Part shown: piece after piece, positions 49,540-58,805 of the stretch | Layout of the letters: every line of letters begins with the position of its first letter | Position numbering within the stretch: the stretch's first letter is position 1 | Assembly: GCF_030012215.1 (NCBI RefSeq) | Contig: NZ_JASCXX010000006.1 | Span: forward strand, 124,001-188,000 | DNA length: 64,000 nucleotides | Direction: 5' to 3' | From: Anaerobaca lacustris | GTDB taxonomy: Bacteria > Planctomycetota > Phycisphaerae > Sedimentisphaerales > Anaerobacaceae | The notes under the pieces: model-generated | What the model saw: only the letters and a program-made list of their open reading frames with translations | Told to the model about the DNA's origin: nothing | Database searches by the model: none | Made by a program: the position numbers and the translations under genes

Positions 49540-51555
49540 ATGTTGAAGAACATGACAATCGGAAGAAAACTCGCGCTGGGATTCGGCGTTGTGCTCGTTC
49601 TGTTGACGCTGACGGGAGTTATCGCCTTTCGTGGTGTCAGCGGGATGGAAACGGATGCCGAAGAGGTGATTCACAAGAACGTACTTGTGAAGGATCTGTC
49701 GCAAGGTGAAATCGCCCATCTAAACTGGGCAAACCAGGTTGTCGCGCTGATCACCGACGAGAGCATCACGCAACTGAGTGTGGAAACGGACCACCACAAA
49801 TGCGCTTTCGGTCAGTGGCTCTACAGTGACGCGCGCAAGGAAGCGGAGAGACAAGTCCCTGAACTGGCGTCTATCCTGAAGGAAATCGAGAGGCCCCATC
49901 AGGAACTCCATGAGTCCGCCATTGAGATCGACCACCACTTCCAACAAGCCGACGCGGTGCTTCCCGGTCTTCTGGCAACCCGCATGGTGGACCATTTGAA
50001 GTGGGCCGACCTGATTCGTGACGCTTTCCTGAATGGTAAGACATCGCTGGAGGTGGAGACGGATCCAACCCGCTGCGCTCTGGGGCAATGGCTCACCAGC
50101 GCGGAGGGAAAGAAGGCCTACGAAGAGGCGGGCCCCGAATTGAAGCGCGCATGGGACCAGATGTTGGTCGTTCACCGTGCGTTGCACGAATCGGCGGTGG
50201 ATGTCTGCAGGCACATCGCCGAAGGTGAGCAGGGCAGGGTCGCAGCCAAGAAAGTGTTTGACGAGCGGACCATGCCCTTGCTCGAGCAGACGCTCGGTCA
50301 CATGGAGCAGATGAAACTTGCGGCCGAGCAGGCTCTCGAGGGCCAGAACCTCGCCAAACAGGTCCTTGTCACGAAGACCAAGCCGTGTCTGCACACGGTA
50401 CAGGGACTGCTCCATCAAGCGGTCGGTTGCGTCGACGAGGTTGTTACCCGTACGAACGACGGCATGATGGCCTCTGCAAGACTCACCAAATGGAGCGTTG
50501 GCGTTCTCAGTGTCGTTGCGGTTGCAATCGGAATCGTGGCAGCGGTCCTGATTGCCCGTGGCATCCTGTCGGCTCTGACGAAGATCATCGCCAGTCTCAA
50601 AGAAGGGTCCGAGCAGGTGGCGGCGGCGTCGGGGCAGGTCTCGGCGGCGTCGCAGTCGCTGGCCGAAGGGGCGACCGAACAGGCCGCCGGTCTGGAAGAG
50701 ACTTCTTCGAGCCTGGAAGAGATGTCGTCGATGACCAAGCAGAACGCCGACAACGCTCAGCAGGCCAATGCCTTGGCCGGCGAGGCCCGCAAGGCCGCCG
50801 ACACCGGCGCCGAATCCATGACCCGGATGAGCAAGGCCATCAACGACATCCAGAAGAGTTCCGACGAGACCGCCAAGATCATCAAGGTGATCGACGAGAT
50901 CGCCTTCCAGACGAACCTGCTGGCCCTGAACGCCGCGGTCGAAGCGGCCCGGGCCGGCGAGGCGGGCAAGGGCTTCGCGGTGGTCGCCGAAGAGGTTCGC
51001 AATCTCGCAATGCGGTCGGCCGAGGCCGCCAAGAACACGGCGAACATGATCGAAGAGTCCGTCAAGAACTCCAAGAACGGCGTCGACATCGCCACGGAGG
51101 TCGGCAAGGTCCTCGAACAGATCGTCCAGAGCGTCGGCAAGACCACGAACCTGGTCGGCGAGATCGCGGCCGCCTCGCAGGAGCAGGCGCAGGGCATCGA
51201 TCAGGTCAACACCGCCGTGTCGCAGATGGACAAGGTGACCCAGCAGAACGCCGCCAACGCCGAGGAAAGCGCCAGCGCCTCGGAGGAACTCAGCAGCCAG
51301 GCCGAGAGCATGAACGAGATCGTCGGCGAACTGGTTGCTCTGGTTGGAGGCGCATCGGGAAAGCCCAGGTCGGCCGGTCCTCAGCGTGGTGGACGACGCG
51401 GGGAACTCTCACGGTCGGACCATGTCTACCATGACATCGCCTCGGCTGCGCCGGCCCGGACGCCCAAGGCCAAGCAGGGCCACGTTGCCAAGCCGGCCGT
51501 CAAGAGACCGATCCCTCTGGACGAAGACGAGCGACTGGATCACTTCAACAGCTAA
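49540..51555 (+). CDS. Methyl-accepting chemotaxis protein with two tandem CZB domains
   Basis: The 671-residue protein has a first membrane segment (11-30), an extracytoplasmic sensor region, a second membrane segment (about 320-345) and a long signalling coiled coil with FQTNLLALNAAVEAARAGEA and GFAVVAEEVRNLA. The sensor part holds two chemoreceptor zinc-binding units with matching His-Cys-His-His sets: His60, Cys88, His120, His124 and His152, Cys179, His212, His216, each with a C-x2-G-x-W motif. Tandem CZB domains between the membrane segments are unusual; CZB is mostly single and cytoplasmic, linked to hypochlorite/zinc sensing. Confidence 0.9.
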   Translation: MLKNMTIGRKLALGFGVVLVLLTLTGVIAFRGVSGMETDAEEVIHKNVLVKDLSQGEIAHLNWANQVVALITDESITQLSVETDHHKCAFGQWLYSDARKEAERQVPELASILKEIERPHQELHESAIEIDHHFQQADAVLPGLLATRMVDHLKWADLIRDAFLNGKTSLEVETDPTRCALGQWLTSAEGKKAYEEAGPELKRAWDQMLVVHRALHESAVDVCRHIAEGEQGRVAAKKVFDERTMPLLEQTLGHMEQMKLAAEQALEGQNLAKQVLVTKTKPCLHTVQGLLHQAVGCVDEVVTRTNDGMMASARLTKWSVGVLSVVAVAIGIVAAVLIARGILSALTKIIASLKEGSEQVAAASGQVSAASQSLAEGATEQAAGLEETSSSLEEMSSMTKQNADNAQQANALAGEARKAADTGAESMTRMSKAINDIQKSSDETAKIIKVIDEIAFQTNLLALNAAVEAARAGEAGKGFAVVAEEVRNLAMRSAEAAKNTANMIEESVKNSKNGVDIATEVGKVLEQIVQSVGKTTNLVGEIAAASQEQAQGIDQVNTAVSQMDKVTQQNAANAEESASASEELSSQAESMNEIVGELVALVGGASGKPRSAGPQRGGRRGELSRSDHVYHDIASAAPARTPKAKQGHVAKPAVKRPIPLDEDERLDHFNS

Positions 51556-51565
51556 CCCCTTCACA

Positions 51566-51621
51566 CAGCCGATGGGCATTCCAGGCGGCGCAGAACGGTC
51601 TGCCTGGAATGCCGTCGGCTG
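51566..51621. terminator. Bidirectional hairpin between mcp and purC
   Basis: GGCATTCCAGGC and GCCTGGAATGCC pair perfectly, extended outward by CAGCCGA/TCGGCTG with a small internal mismatch, around a 15-nt loop. It lies exactly between two convergent genes. No long T run is present on either side. Confidence 0.6.
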
Positions 51622-51633
51622 GTTTCGGCCGGT

Positions 51634-52530
51634 TCAGGACCTCCAGGCAAAGGGTTTGCCGGTGAGGCGCTCGTAGGCTTCGATGTATTTGTCGCTGGTC
51701 TTGGCGACGATGTCCGGCGGCAGCTCGACGCCGGGGCCGGACTTATTGAACTTGATCTCTTCAAGGTAGTTGCGGACGAACTGCTTGTCGAAACTCTCCT
51801 GGTCGCGGCCCGCTTCGTACTTGTCGGCCGGCCAGAAGCGCGACGAGTCCGGCGTGAGCACCTCGTCGATCAGGATGATCTTGCCGTCGACCAGGCCCCA
51901 CTCGAACTTTGTGTCGGCCAGGATCAGCCCTTTGCTTTCGGCGTAGGCGCTGCCCTTCTGGAAGATCTCGATACTGCGGTCGCGGACGTACGCCGCCTTC
52001 TCCGAGCCGATGATCTCGGCGGCCCGCTCGAAACTGATGTTCTCATCGTGAGCGCCCAACTCGGCCTTGGTGGCGGGCGTGAAGATCGGTTCGGGCAGCT
52101 TCTGGCACTGCTTCAGGCCCGCCGGCAGCTTCACGCCGCAGACCGTGCCGTCCGCCTGATACTCCTTCCAGCCCGAACCCGCCAGGTAGCCGCGCACGAC
52201 GCACTCGATCGGCAGCACTTCGACCTTTTTCACCAGCATGGTGCGGCCGGCAAGCTGGTCGGCGTGGTCGCAAAACGGGTTGGGGAAGCCGGCGACGTCG
52301 TCGTCGATCAGATGGTGCTCGACCTGGCCGGCGAAGAATTCGAACCAGAACTTCGAGATCTGCGTCAGGACGATGCCCTTATAAGGAATGCCGTTGGTCA
52401 TAATCACGTCGAACGCGCTGATCCGGTCGGTCGCCGCGATCAGCAGCGTCTCGCCCAGGTCATAGATATCGCGGACTTTTCCCCGGCTCGGCTTCGTGCC
52501 GGCGATACTCGTCTGTAGCACGGTCTGCAT
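51634..52530 (-). CDS. purC: Phosphoribosylaminoimidazole-succinocarboxamide synthase
   Basis: The 298-residue protein is SAICAR synthetase: GKVRDIYDLGE, AATDRISAFDVIM, VLPIECVVRGYLAGSGWKEY and LILADTKFEWG are the conserved ATP- and substrate-binding motifs. It performs the eighth step of purine synthesis. Length matches the longer bacterial/yeast type. It is alone and divergent from the symporter gene. Confidence 0.95.
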   Translation of the reverse strand: MQTVLQTSIAGTKPSRGKVRDIYDLGETLLIAATDRISAFDVIMTNGIPYKGIVLTQISKFWFEFFAGQVEHHLIDDDVAGFPNPFCDHADQLAGRTMLVKKVEVLPIECVVRGYLAGSGWKEYQADGTVCGVKLPAGLKQCQKLPEPIFTPATKAELGAHDENISFERAAEIIGSEKAAYVRDRSIEIFQKGSAYAESKGLILADTKFEWGLVDGKIILIDEVLTPDSSRFWPADKYEAGRDQESFDKQFVRNYLEEIKFNKSGPGVELPPDIVAKTSDKYIEAYERLTGKPFAWRS

Positions 52531-52755
52531 CAGGAGTTCCTTTCACCTGTCGATTGGGCCATGCCCACTGTTTGAGCATCATCCGACGAGAGGTCGGCAT
52601 GCGCGGCACACCTTACCCGACTCGCCTGGCTGTGTCAATCCCGACGCAGGGCCGTCACACTTCACGCTTGACAGGTCCCACTGGACAACCCACACTCTGC
52701 CGCGACGCACCGATTGATCCCGATGGACGTCGGGACACTCTCTGGAAGGGCGCGC

Positions 52756-54345
52756 ATGAGGACGCATTTTACCGGCATTGACTGGATCGTCTTGGCGGCC
52801 TATTTTTCGGGCACGATGGCGATCGGCTTCTATTTCTACCGCAAGAGCCGCTCGACCGAGGGTTTTACCGCGGCGGGGCGGTCGCTGCCCGGCTGGGTGT
52901 GCGGGCTGTCGATCTTCGCCACCTACCTCAGCAGCATCAGCTTCCTGGCGCTGCCGGGCAAGTCCTACGCGTCCAACTGGAACCCGTTCGTCTTCAGCCT
53001 GTCTCTGCCGCTGGCGACCTGGATCGCGACGCGGTGGTTCCTGCCGTACTACCGACGGACGGGCGAGGTCTCGGCCTATGCCCACCTCGAAAGCCGCTTC
53101 GGCCCGTGGGCGAGGGTCTACGCCGGCGTGTTCTATCTGCTGACACAACTGGCCCGCATGGGAGCGGTGATGTATCTGATGGCCCTGCCGCTCAGCGTTC
53201 TGCTGGGCTGGGACATCCGCACGATCATCCTGATCACCGGTGTCTCCGTGACGATCTATGCGTTCGTCGGCGGGATCGTGGCGGTCATCTGGGCCGATGC
53301 GATGCAGTCGATTGTGCTGATGGCCGGCGCCGGCGTCTGTGCGGTCGTCATGCTTCTCGGAATGCCCGAGGGACCCGGTCAGGTCTTCTCGATCGCGGCC
53401 GCCAACGACAAATTCAGCCTCGGCAGCTTCGGCCTCTCGCTGGCCGAGCCGACCTTCTGGGTCGTCCTGATCTATGGCATCACGATGAACCTCCAGAACT
53501 TCGGCATCGACCAGAGCTACGTCCAGCGCTACATCGCCTCGCGCTCGGACCGCGAGGCCCGCAAGAGCGTCTGGCTCGGCGGCCTGCTGTATGTGCCGGT
53601 CTCGGCGGTGTTCTTCTTCATCGGCACGAGCCTGTTCGCCTATTATCAGGTCCATCCCTCCGCGCTCGAAGAGGTTCGCACGGCGGTGGCGGTGCAGAAG
53701 CTTCAATCTCAGAGGCTCGACCCTGCGGCCAACCCGGATGCATTGGTCGAGATCCGCGAGAATCTGACCCAGGACGAGATCGGCGACAAGGTCTTTCCGC
53801 ATTTCATCGGGGCCCGGCTGCCGGCCGGCATCACGGGACTGCTGATCGCCGCCGTCTTCGCCGCGGCCATGTCCACCGTTTCGACCAGTCTGAACTCCTC
53901 GGCCACGTTGTTGATGCGGGATTACTACCAGCGCTACGTCAACCGCCATGCAAACGAGCGCCAGTCCATGAGGGTGCTGTACGGCGCGACGGTGGTCTGG
54001 GGCATGCTGGGCACGGCTGTCGCGCTGCTGCTGGTGCAGGTCACCAGCGCGCTCGATGCGTGGTGGACGATGTCGGGCATCTTCGGGGGCGGCATGCTCG
54101 GCCTGTTCCTGCTGGGGATGATCTCGCGGCGGGCGGACAATCCGGCGGCCGTGACCGGGGTCTGCCTGGGGATGCTGGTCATCGCCTGGATGTCGCTTTC
54201 GAGCCGTCTGCCCGATGACTGGGCGGCCCTGCGCAGCGGGCTCCACGCCTTCCTCATCCCGGTGTTCGGCACGCTGACCATTCTGCTGGTGGGCCTGCTG
54301 ATCGGCCGCTTCCGCAGGGCGGGGCAAAGAGCAAAGATCAAATAG
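52756..54345 (+). CDS. Sodium:solute symporter (SSS family)
   Basis: The 529-residue protein has about 13 membrane segments. Family hallmarks are [39 protein letters not shown] and [25 protein letters not shown], the last holding the Na2-site serines. It probably imports a sugar, sialic-acid-like or organic acid substrate with Na+. ATG at 52756 is preferred over an in-frame upstream ATG at 52714 because GGAAGGG lies directly before it and the family starts here. A terminator follows. Confidence 0.93.
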   Translation: MRTHFTGIDWIVLAAYFSGTMAIGFYFYRKSRSTEGFTAAGRSLPGWVCGLSIFATYLSSISFLALPGKSYASNWNPFVFSLSLPLATWIATRWFLPYYRRTGEVSAYAHLESRFGPWARVYAGVFYLLTQLARMGAVMYLMALPLSVLLGWDIRTIILITGVSVTIYAFVGGIVAVIWADAMQSIVLMAGAGVCAVVMLLGMPEGPGQVFSIAAANDKFSLGSFGLSLAEPTFWVVLIYGITMNLQNFGIDQSYVQRYIASRSDREARKSVWLGGLLYVPVSAVFFFIGTSLFAYYQVHPSALEEVRTAVAVQKLQSQRLDPAANPDALVEIRENLTQDEIGDKVFPHFIGARLPAGITGLLIAAVFAAAMSTVSTSLNSSATLLMRDYYQRYVNRHANERQSMRVLYGATVVWGMLGTAVALLLVQVTSALDAWWTMSGIFGGGMLGLFLLGMISRRADNPAAVTGVCLGMLVIAWMSLSSRLPDDWAALRSGLHAFLIPVFGTLTILLVGLLIGRFRRAGQRAKIK

Positions 54346-54359
54346 CAGAGTGCAAAATG

Positions 54360-54397
54360 GCGGAAGTCATCCGCCGAAGGCGGATTCCGCTATTTTT
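54360..54397 (+). terminator. Rho-independent terminator after the symporter gene
   Basis: ATCCGCC (54369-54375) pairs with GGCGGAT (54379-54385) around GAA, extended by GCGGA (54360-54364) with TCCGC (54386-54390), and followed by TATTTTT (54391-54397). Confidence 0.8.
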
Positions 54398-54436
54398 ATC
54401 CTTGCACGTTGCTGTTTGCATTTGTACGATGCGACC

Positions 54437-55444
54437 ATGAAGTTTCCTGACGAGCGCAATTACACGGATGTCAACGCGCTGCTCGCCGATCTGCGCCGCT
54501 GGTTGCCGATTGTGGTTGCCGGCCTGGTCGTGTTGATCGTCGCGGCCGGGACGTTGACCATAGTCTACACCGTCCAGCCGGAAGAGCGGGCCGTCGTCAA
54601 GCGATTCGGCGCGGTGATCAAGACGACCGACCCCGGCCTCCATTTCAAGCTGCCGTTCGGCATCGACCACGTTCAGCGGGTCGCCACCGAGCGGGTGCTG
54701 AAGGAGGAGTTCGGCTTTCGTACGGCCGCGGCCGGTGAGCCGACGCGGTACGCCGAACGCAGTTTCCCCGATGAATCGCTGATGCTCTCGGGCGACCTGA
54801 ATATCATCGACGTCGAGTGGGTCGTCCAGTATCGCATCGGCGATCCGATCAAGTTTCTCTACAATATGCGAGAGCCCACGCGGACGCTGCGCGATATCTC
54901 GGAATCGGTGATGCGGCGGGTCGTCGGCAACCATCTCGGCAGCGAGATCCTGACCACCGCCCGCGTCAAAATCGCCAACCTCGCGCGCGACGAGATCCAG
55001 TCGGCCATGGAGCTGTACGAGACGGGTATCCACATCATTACGGTGGAGTTGCAGAACGTCGTGCCGCCCCGAGCGGTCCAGCCCGCGTTCAACGAGGTGA
55101 ACGAATCGCGCCAGGAGCGCGAGCGCATGATCAACGAGGCGACCAAGCAGGCCAACGAGGCAATTCCTCGCGCCGAGGGCGAAGCCAAGCGGATTATTGC
55201 CGAGGCCCAGGGGTACGCCGCCGAGCGGACCAACCAGGCGTTGGGCGAGGCGGCGCGGTTCCGCTCGATCCTCACCGAGTATGAGGCGGCGCCCGAAGTG
55301 ACGCGCCGGCGCATGTACCTGGAGACGTTGTCCGACGTCTTGCCCCAGATCGGCTCGGTGCTGGTCCTCCAGGAAGGGCAGAGTTCGCCTTTGCCCCTGC
55401 TGCACCTGCGCGACGGGCAGATGCCGAGGGAGGTGGCCCCATGA
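54437..55444 (+). CDS. hflK: FtsH protease modulator HflK
   Basis: The 335-residue protein has one N-terminal membrane segment (about 29-50) and a SPFH/prohibitin domain: VVKRFGAVIKTTDPGLHFKLPFG, VEWVVQYRIGDP, followed by a long coiled coil (ERERMINEATKQANEAI). HflK and HflC form a membrane ring around FtsH. It overlaps hflC by ATGA. ATG at 54437 is preferred to an open extension to 54350 that runs through the preceding terminator. Confidence 0.92.
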   Translation: MKFPDERNYTDVNALLADLRRWLPIVVAGLVVLIVAAGTLTIVYTVQPEERAVVKRFGAVIKTTDPGLHFKLPFGIDHVQRVATERVLKEEFGFRTAAAGEPTRYAERSFPDESLMLSGDLNIIDVEWVVQYRIGDPIKFLYNMREPTRTLRDISESVMRRVVGNHLGSEILTTARVKIANLARDEIQSAMELYETGIHIITVELQNVVPPRAVQPAFNEVNESRQERERMINEATKQANEAIPRAEGEAKRIIAEAQGYAAERTNQALGEAARFRSILTEYEAAPEVTRRRMYLETLSDVLPQIGSVLVLQEGQSSPLPLLHLRDGQMPREVAP

Positions 55445-56391
55445 TCAAACGGATCGTTCCCGCTTTCGTTGCCGTTGCCCTCCTCGTGCTCGTGGTGATT
55501 CTTGGCAGTGCTCTGTTCGTGATCGAGCAGGCCGAACAGGGGATTATCGTGCAGTTCGGCGAGCCCGTGGGCGACGTCGTCGCCACGCCGGGCCTGCACT
55601 GGAAGCTGCCGTTCATCCAGGAGGTCCGCCGGTTCGACAAACGCCTGCTGGCCTGGGACGGCGACGTCAGCCAGATTCCGACCCTGGGCCGCGAGTTCAT
55701 CGTCGTCGATACGACCGCCCGCTGGCGGATCGTCGACCCGCTGCAGTTCCTCCGCTCCGTGCGCGACGAGCTGGGGGCGCGCACCCGTCTCGACGACATC
55801 ATCGATTCGGTCGTCCGTGACATCGTCTCCAGCGCCGATCTCGAGGAGATCGTCCGCTCCCACGACTGGGAGGTGGACGCCGAGGCCCTCGAAGAGGAGG
55901 CGCTGATTCGCGAGGACGTGGACCTGGAGAAGCCGAAATTGGGTCGCCAGCGCCTGGAGCAGCAGATGCTCGTGGCCGCATCGAGGCTGATGCCGGAGCT
56001 GGGGATCGAGATCGTCGACGTCCGCATCAAGCGGATCAATTATATCGAATCGGTCCGCCGCCAGGTCGAGAGCCGGATGATCTCCGAGCGCCAGAGCATC
56101 GCCGCCAAGTTCCGCTCCGAGGGCGAGGGACGAAGCCAGGAGATCCTCGGCAACATGGAACGCAAGCTCCGCGAGATCAGCTCCGAGGCCAAACGCCAGG
56201 CCGAGGAGATTCGGGGCAAGGCCGACGCCGAAGCCACGCGCACCTATGGCCAGGCCTACGGGGCCGACGCCGAGTTCTTCGCGTTCCTCCGCACCCTCGA
56301 AAGCTATCGCGCCATGGGCGCCAACACCACTCTGATGATCGGCGCCGACGCCGAGTTCTTCCGCTACCTCGAATCCACCCACCAACCCTGA
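55441..56391 (+). CDS. hflC: FtsH protease modulator HflC
   Basis: The 316-residue protein has an N-terminal membrane segment (about 5-27), the SPFH core (GIIVQFGEPVGDVVATPGLHWK, FIVVDTTARWRI), and a C-terminal helix (SERQSIAAKFRSEGEGRSQEIL) ending in a membrane-distal tail. It forms a heteromeric ring with HflK, whose stop overlaps its start. Typical length. Confidence 0.93.
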   Translation: MIKRIVPAFVAVALLVLVVILGSALFVIEQAEQGIIVQFGEPVGDVVATPGLHWKLPFIQEVRRFDKRLLAWDGDVSQIPTLGREFIVVDTTARWRIVDPLQFLRSVRDELGARTRLDDIIDSVVRDIVSSADLEEIVRSHDWEVDAEALEEEALIREDVDLEKPKLGRQRLEQQMLVAASRLMPELGIEIVDVRIKRINYIESVRRQVESRMISERQSIAAKFRSEGEGRSQEILGNMERKLREISSEAKRQAEEIRGKADAEATRTYGQAYGADAEFFAFLRTLESYRAMGANTTLMIGADAEFFRYLESTHQP

Positions 56392-56464
56392 CCCCTCCAG
56401 CCGCACGCCGCACAGCCTGCGCGAATCCCCCGACGGAAGTGGCCTGCTGAAGTCGTGGCGCGCG

Positions 56465-56872
56465 TCAGTAGTCCTCTACGAGGAGGTGGGGAATATGCCT
56501 GAAGTGCCGGACGTTGCGTGTGATGAGCGAATGGCCGTGGACCATGGCCGTGGCGGCGATCAGCACGTCCATATCGCCGGCGGGTCTGCCGATCTGCTGT
56601 AGAAGGCCGGTGATCGAGCCGAAGACGCGCGCCGCCGCATCGTTGAACTCCAGCACCTCGAACTCACGTAGCAGAGTGCCGATGGCCTCCTCGTCGTCTT
56701 TGGGACGCGTGGACCTGGCCAGGCCCACGTAGAGTTCGGCAACGTTGAAACGCGTGGTCGTGAGTGCCTGGCCTCTTTCGGCCAGCTCCTCGATCTTGCG
56801 CACGGCCTGACGCTTGCGGGCCGAGCGCCTGCCGACCAGATCGATCAGGATGGTGGTATCCAGGCACGCCAT
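56465..56872 (-). CDS. VapC-type PIN-domain toxin
   Basis: The 135-residue protein is a PIN-domain RNase with Asp5 (CLDTTILID), Glu46 (FNVAELYVGLA) and Asp100/Asp102 (AGDMDVLIAATA); the fourth acidic position reads TRN rather than the usual T-x-D, so that residue is altered. The start codon overlaps the antitoxin stop (TAATG). It likely cleaves tRNA or rRNA. Confidence 0.87.
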   Translation of the reverse strand: MACLDTTILIDLVGRRSARKRQAVRKIEELAERGQALTTTRFNVAELYVGLARSTRPKDDEEAIGTLLREFEVLEFNDAAARVFGSITGLLQQIGRPAGDMDVLIAATAMVHGHSLITRNVRHFRHIPHLLVEDY

Positions 56873-57099
56873 TAGCGTTTCCGCCGGGATGGACGGCGCC
56901 GTTTCTCAACGTGCGCCTCGACGGCAGCCGCTGCTTCGTCACTGATCGGCTTATGGCCGATCCGCTTGAGGAATTGCGACACGTCCAGCGGCTTGCCCAC
57001 CACCCGCTTGATCACCTGGCTGAACGACTCGGTCTCCCGTTGCACCGCCTTGAGCCGGTCGTACGCCTCCAGATCGATACTGATCGTCTTCGTCGCCAC
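56872..57099 (-). CDS. VapB-type antitoxin
   Basis: The 75-residue protein begins with GTG (MATKTISIDLEAYDRLKAV), resembling the VapB family of antitoxins associated with PIN toxins, and ends in a very basic tail (VEKRRRPSRRKR). GGAG with a 6-nt spacing precedes the GTG. It overlaps the vapC-like gene and should bind its promoter palindrome. Confidence 0.82.
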   Translation of the reverse strand: MATKTISIDLEAYDRLKAVQRETESFSQVIKRVVGKPLDVSQFLKRIGHKPISDEAAAAVEAHVEKRRRPSRRKR

Positions 57100-57137
57100 A
57101 CATAGCTCCTTTCAACCATGCACATACATACATGTAC

Positions 57138-57166
57138 ATGATACAGCTCGTAAGACCGCCCGTCAA
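57138..57166 (-). promoter_or_regulatory. Promoter of the vapBC-like pair
   Basis: On the minus strand TTGACG (57161-57166) and TATCAT (57138-57143) are 17 bp apart. The palindrome CATGTACATG (57132-57141 on the plus strand) overlaps the -10 box and is a likely operator. Confidence 0.6.
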
Positions 57167-57418
57167 GAGAATCTGTGTCGCCGCGAGTTGTTGCTTCCTC
57201 GAACACGGTTGCCGCCCTGCTCGTCCCGTCGGGATTTGAACCTGGGTCTTGGCCTCCTCGGAGAAACCGAAAGGCAGCCGAAAAGGGTCGATATGGGCAT
57301 ATCCCTCTGGACCGCCACACCCACCCTCGTACCCGACCGAAAGACAAACCTGAAAGTGGGGTACGTCGCCGTTAGACTCCGTTTGACTGCTGTGTGGGAT
57401 GAATGAGAGACGATCTGC

Positions 57419-57447
57419 TTGACATAGGTATATGCCAGGTATATATT
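57419..57447 (+). promoter_or_regulatory. Promoter of the brnTA-like pair
   Basis: TTGACA (57419-57424) and TATATT (57442-57447) are 17 bp apart. AGGTATAT occurs twice (57426-57433 and 57437-57444), spaced by 11 bp, as a direct-repeat operator. The predicted start coincides with the brnT ATG, so the message may be leaderless. Confidence 0.65.
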
Positions 57448-57453
57448 CTGTAT

Positions 57454-57717
57454 ATGGACTTTGAGTTTGACGCCACCAAGAGCGGCAGCAACAAGGCCAA
57501 ACACGGGATCGACTTCGTCGAGGCCCAATCGCTTTGGAACGACCCGGATTTGGTTGAGATTCCCGTGCGAACCACGGATGAACGCAGGTTTATGATTGTC
57601 GGGAGGATCGCGAAGAGACACGGGTCGGCTGTCATTACCTATCGGGGCGATAGGATCAGGATTATCTCGGTCCGGCGGGCAAGACATGAGGAGATCGATA
57701 TCTATGAAGGCTCGTGA
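57454..57717 (+). CDS. brnT: BrnT-family toxin
   Basis: The 87-residue protein matches BrnT: FEFDATKSGSNKAKHGIDF, DDP-like WNDPDLVEIPVRTTDERRFMIVGRI and the C-terminal RIISVRRARHEE. BrnT is a RelE-fold ribonuclease. It is first in the operon and overlaps the antitoxin gene by 14 bp. An upstream frame extension has no ribosome site; the ATG at 57454 is directly after the promoter. Confidence 0.87.
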   Translation: MDFEFDATKSGSNKAKHGIDFVEAQSLWNDPDLVEIPVRTTDERRFMIVGRIAKRHGSAVITYRGDRIRIISVRRARHEEIDIYEGS

Positions 57718-57928
57718 ATTCGACAAACGGTTTGATGCCGGCGAGGACGTCTCCAAGCACCTCGATGTGGCCAACGCCCGCAGACCCGAACAGCAGCAGA
57801 AAAGGGTCAACGTGGATTTCCCTCTTTGGATGGTCCGCCTGCTCGACAAAGAAGCACGCCGCCTCGGCGTCCCCCGTCAATCCATCATCAAACTCTGGAT
57901 CTCCGAACGCCTGGAAAACGCCTCCTGA
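57704..57928 (+). CDS. brnA: BrnA-like antitoxin
   Basis: The 74-residue protein has a charged N-terminal part (KAREFDKRFDAGEDVSKHLD) and a CopG/ribbon-helix-helix end (KRVNVDFPLWMVRLLDKEARRLGVPRQSIIKLWI). It is the BrnT neutraliser and autorepressor. It overlaps brnT at its 5' end and the oppositely oriented orphan antitoxin at its 3' end. Confidence 0.85.
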   Translation: MKAREFDKRFDAGEDVSKHLDVANARRPEQQQKRVNVDFPLWMVRLLDKEARRLGVPRQSIIKLWISERLENAS

Positions 57929-58110
57929 TTGGCCAACCATCTCTTGAGGCTCTCCTGCACGTCCTCATGGGCGACGACCCGGCCCGCCTTGATGTCGGCC
58001 AGGCCCTTGTCGAGCCCGCCCAGGAAGCGGACACGCTCCTCGATGTCTTCCCAGGTCGCCGAGTCCAGCAGCTCCCGAATCGTCTTGAGGGCCGAATCCT
58101 TGCTCGGCAT
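57877..58110 (-). CDS. Orphan addiction-module antitoxin-like protein
   Basis: The 77-residue protein contains DSATWEDIEERVRFLGGLDKG and LADIKAGRVVAHEDVQESL, the signature of a RelE/ParE-partner antitoxin family. No toxin gene lies next to it on the same strand, and its 3' end runs 52 bp into brnA in the opposite direction, so the locus may be a remnant cut by the brnTA insertion. Its function in this genome is doubtful. Confidence 0.6.
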   Translation of the reverse strand: MPSKDSALKTIRELLDSATWEDIEERVRFLGGLDKGLADIKAGRVVAHEDVQESLKRWLANQEAFSRRSEIQSLMMD

Positions 58111-58334
58111 GCCACTACTCTACACCCGCGCGATCGGTCACATAAGCCGATTTGCCCAGGTCTTCCTCCGCGCCCGCTCTCTGGACCCGACGGCGCGCCC
58201 TGCCTCCTCTCGATCTTCAATCGCGTATGCTGTCCCCAGATATGGCGAGAGGCAGGTGGCTTGAGAAGAAGTTAGAAGCACAGATGCGGGGAGGCATGGG
58301 GCCGGGACGCGGAAGGGCTGCGTTGGCGGGGGCT

Positions 58335-58805
58335 TCAGTGGGATTCAGGCGGTGGCGGGTCGGGCGGTTCGGTGGTTGTGAGGAGGCGGATGTCTTCCAT
58401 GTCGATTTCTCGGCCGGCGGCCCGTTTGGAGCGGATCAGATCTTCGCGGGAGACGATGAAGAACTGCTGGCCTTGGTAGGAAACCACCTGATGGTGCGTC
58501 CACGCTTCCTGGAACGTCAGGCCCGGCGTGGAGGTCTGCACGTCCACGCGGATGCGATCCTTGAACATCGTGATCTCATGGGCGAGCAGATCGGCGGCCG
58601 AGGTCAGCGAGGCACTGCCCAAGCCGGCGTCCAGAAGAGCGCGTAGCAACCTCTCCGCATTCTCCGGCGTCGCTTCAATCAGGATGTCCAGGTCGAACGT
58701 AGCGCGGGGCACGCCGTGCAGGACGGAGGCGATTCCGCCGATCACGACGTACTTCACGTCATGATGCTGAAAGGACCTGAATACGTCCTGCAACCGGTTG
58801 AGCAT
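58335..58805 (-). CDS. Nucleotidyltransferase-fold protein (DUF6036/AbiEii-like)
   Basis: The 156-residue protein has the minimal nucleotidyltransferase motif: GGIASVLHGVPRATFDLDI, with Gly23-Gly24 and Asp38/Asp40. Such proteins act as antitoxins or toxins (type IV AbiE, MNT/HEPN) by nucleotidylation. It overlaps the upstream 53-residue gene by 47 bp, implying translational coupling. The C-terminus ends in a proline-rich tail. Target unknown. Confidence 0.8.
   Translation of the reverse strand: MLNRLQDVFRSFQHHDVKYVVIGGIASVLHGVPRATFDLDILIEATPENAERLLRALLDAGLGSASLTSAADLLAHEITMFKDRIRVDVQTSTPGLTFQEAWTHHQVVSYQGQQFFIVSREDLIRSKRAAGREIDMEDIRLLTTTEPPDPPPPESH

Noticed and set aside
57220-57260. Minus-strand GGTTCAAATCC resembling the T arm of a tRNA
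   Set aside because: The stem bases around it do not pair well and no 5' half, anticodon arm or acceptor stem could be built; at most it is a remnant.
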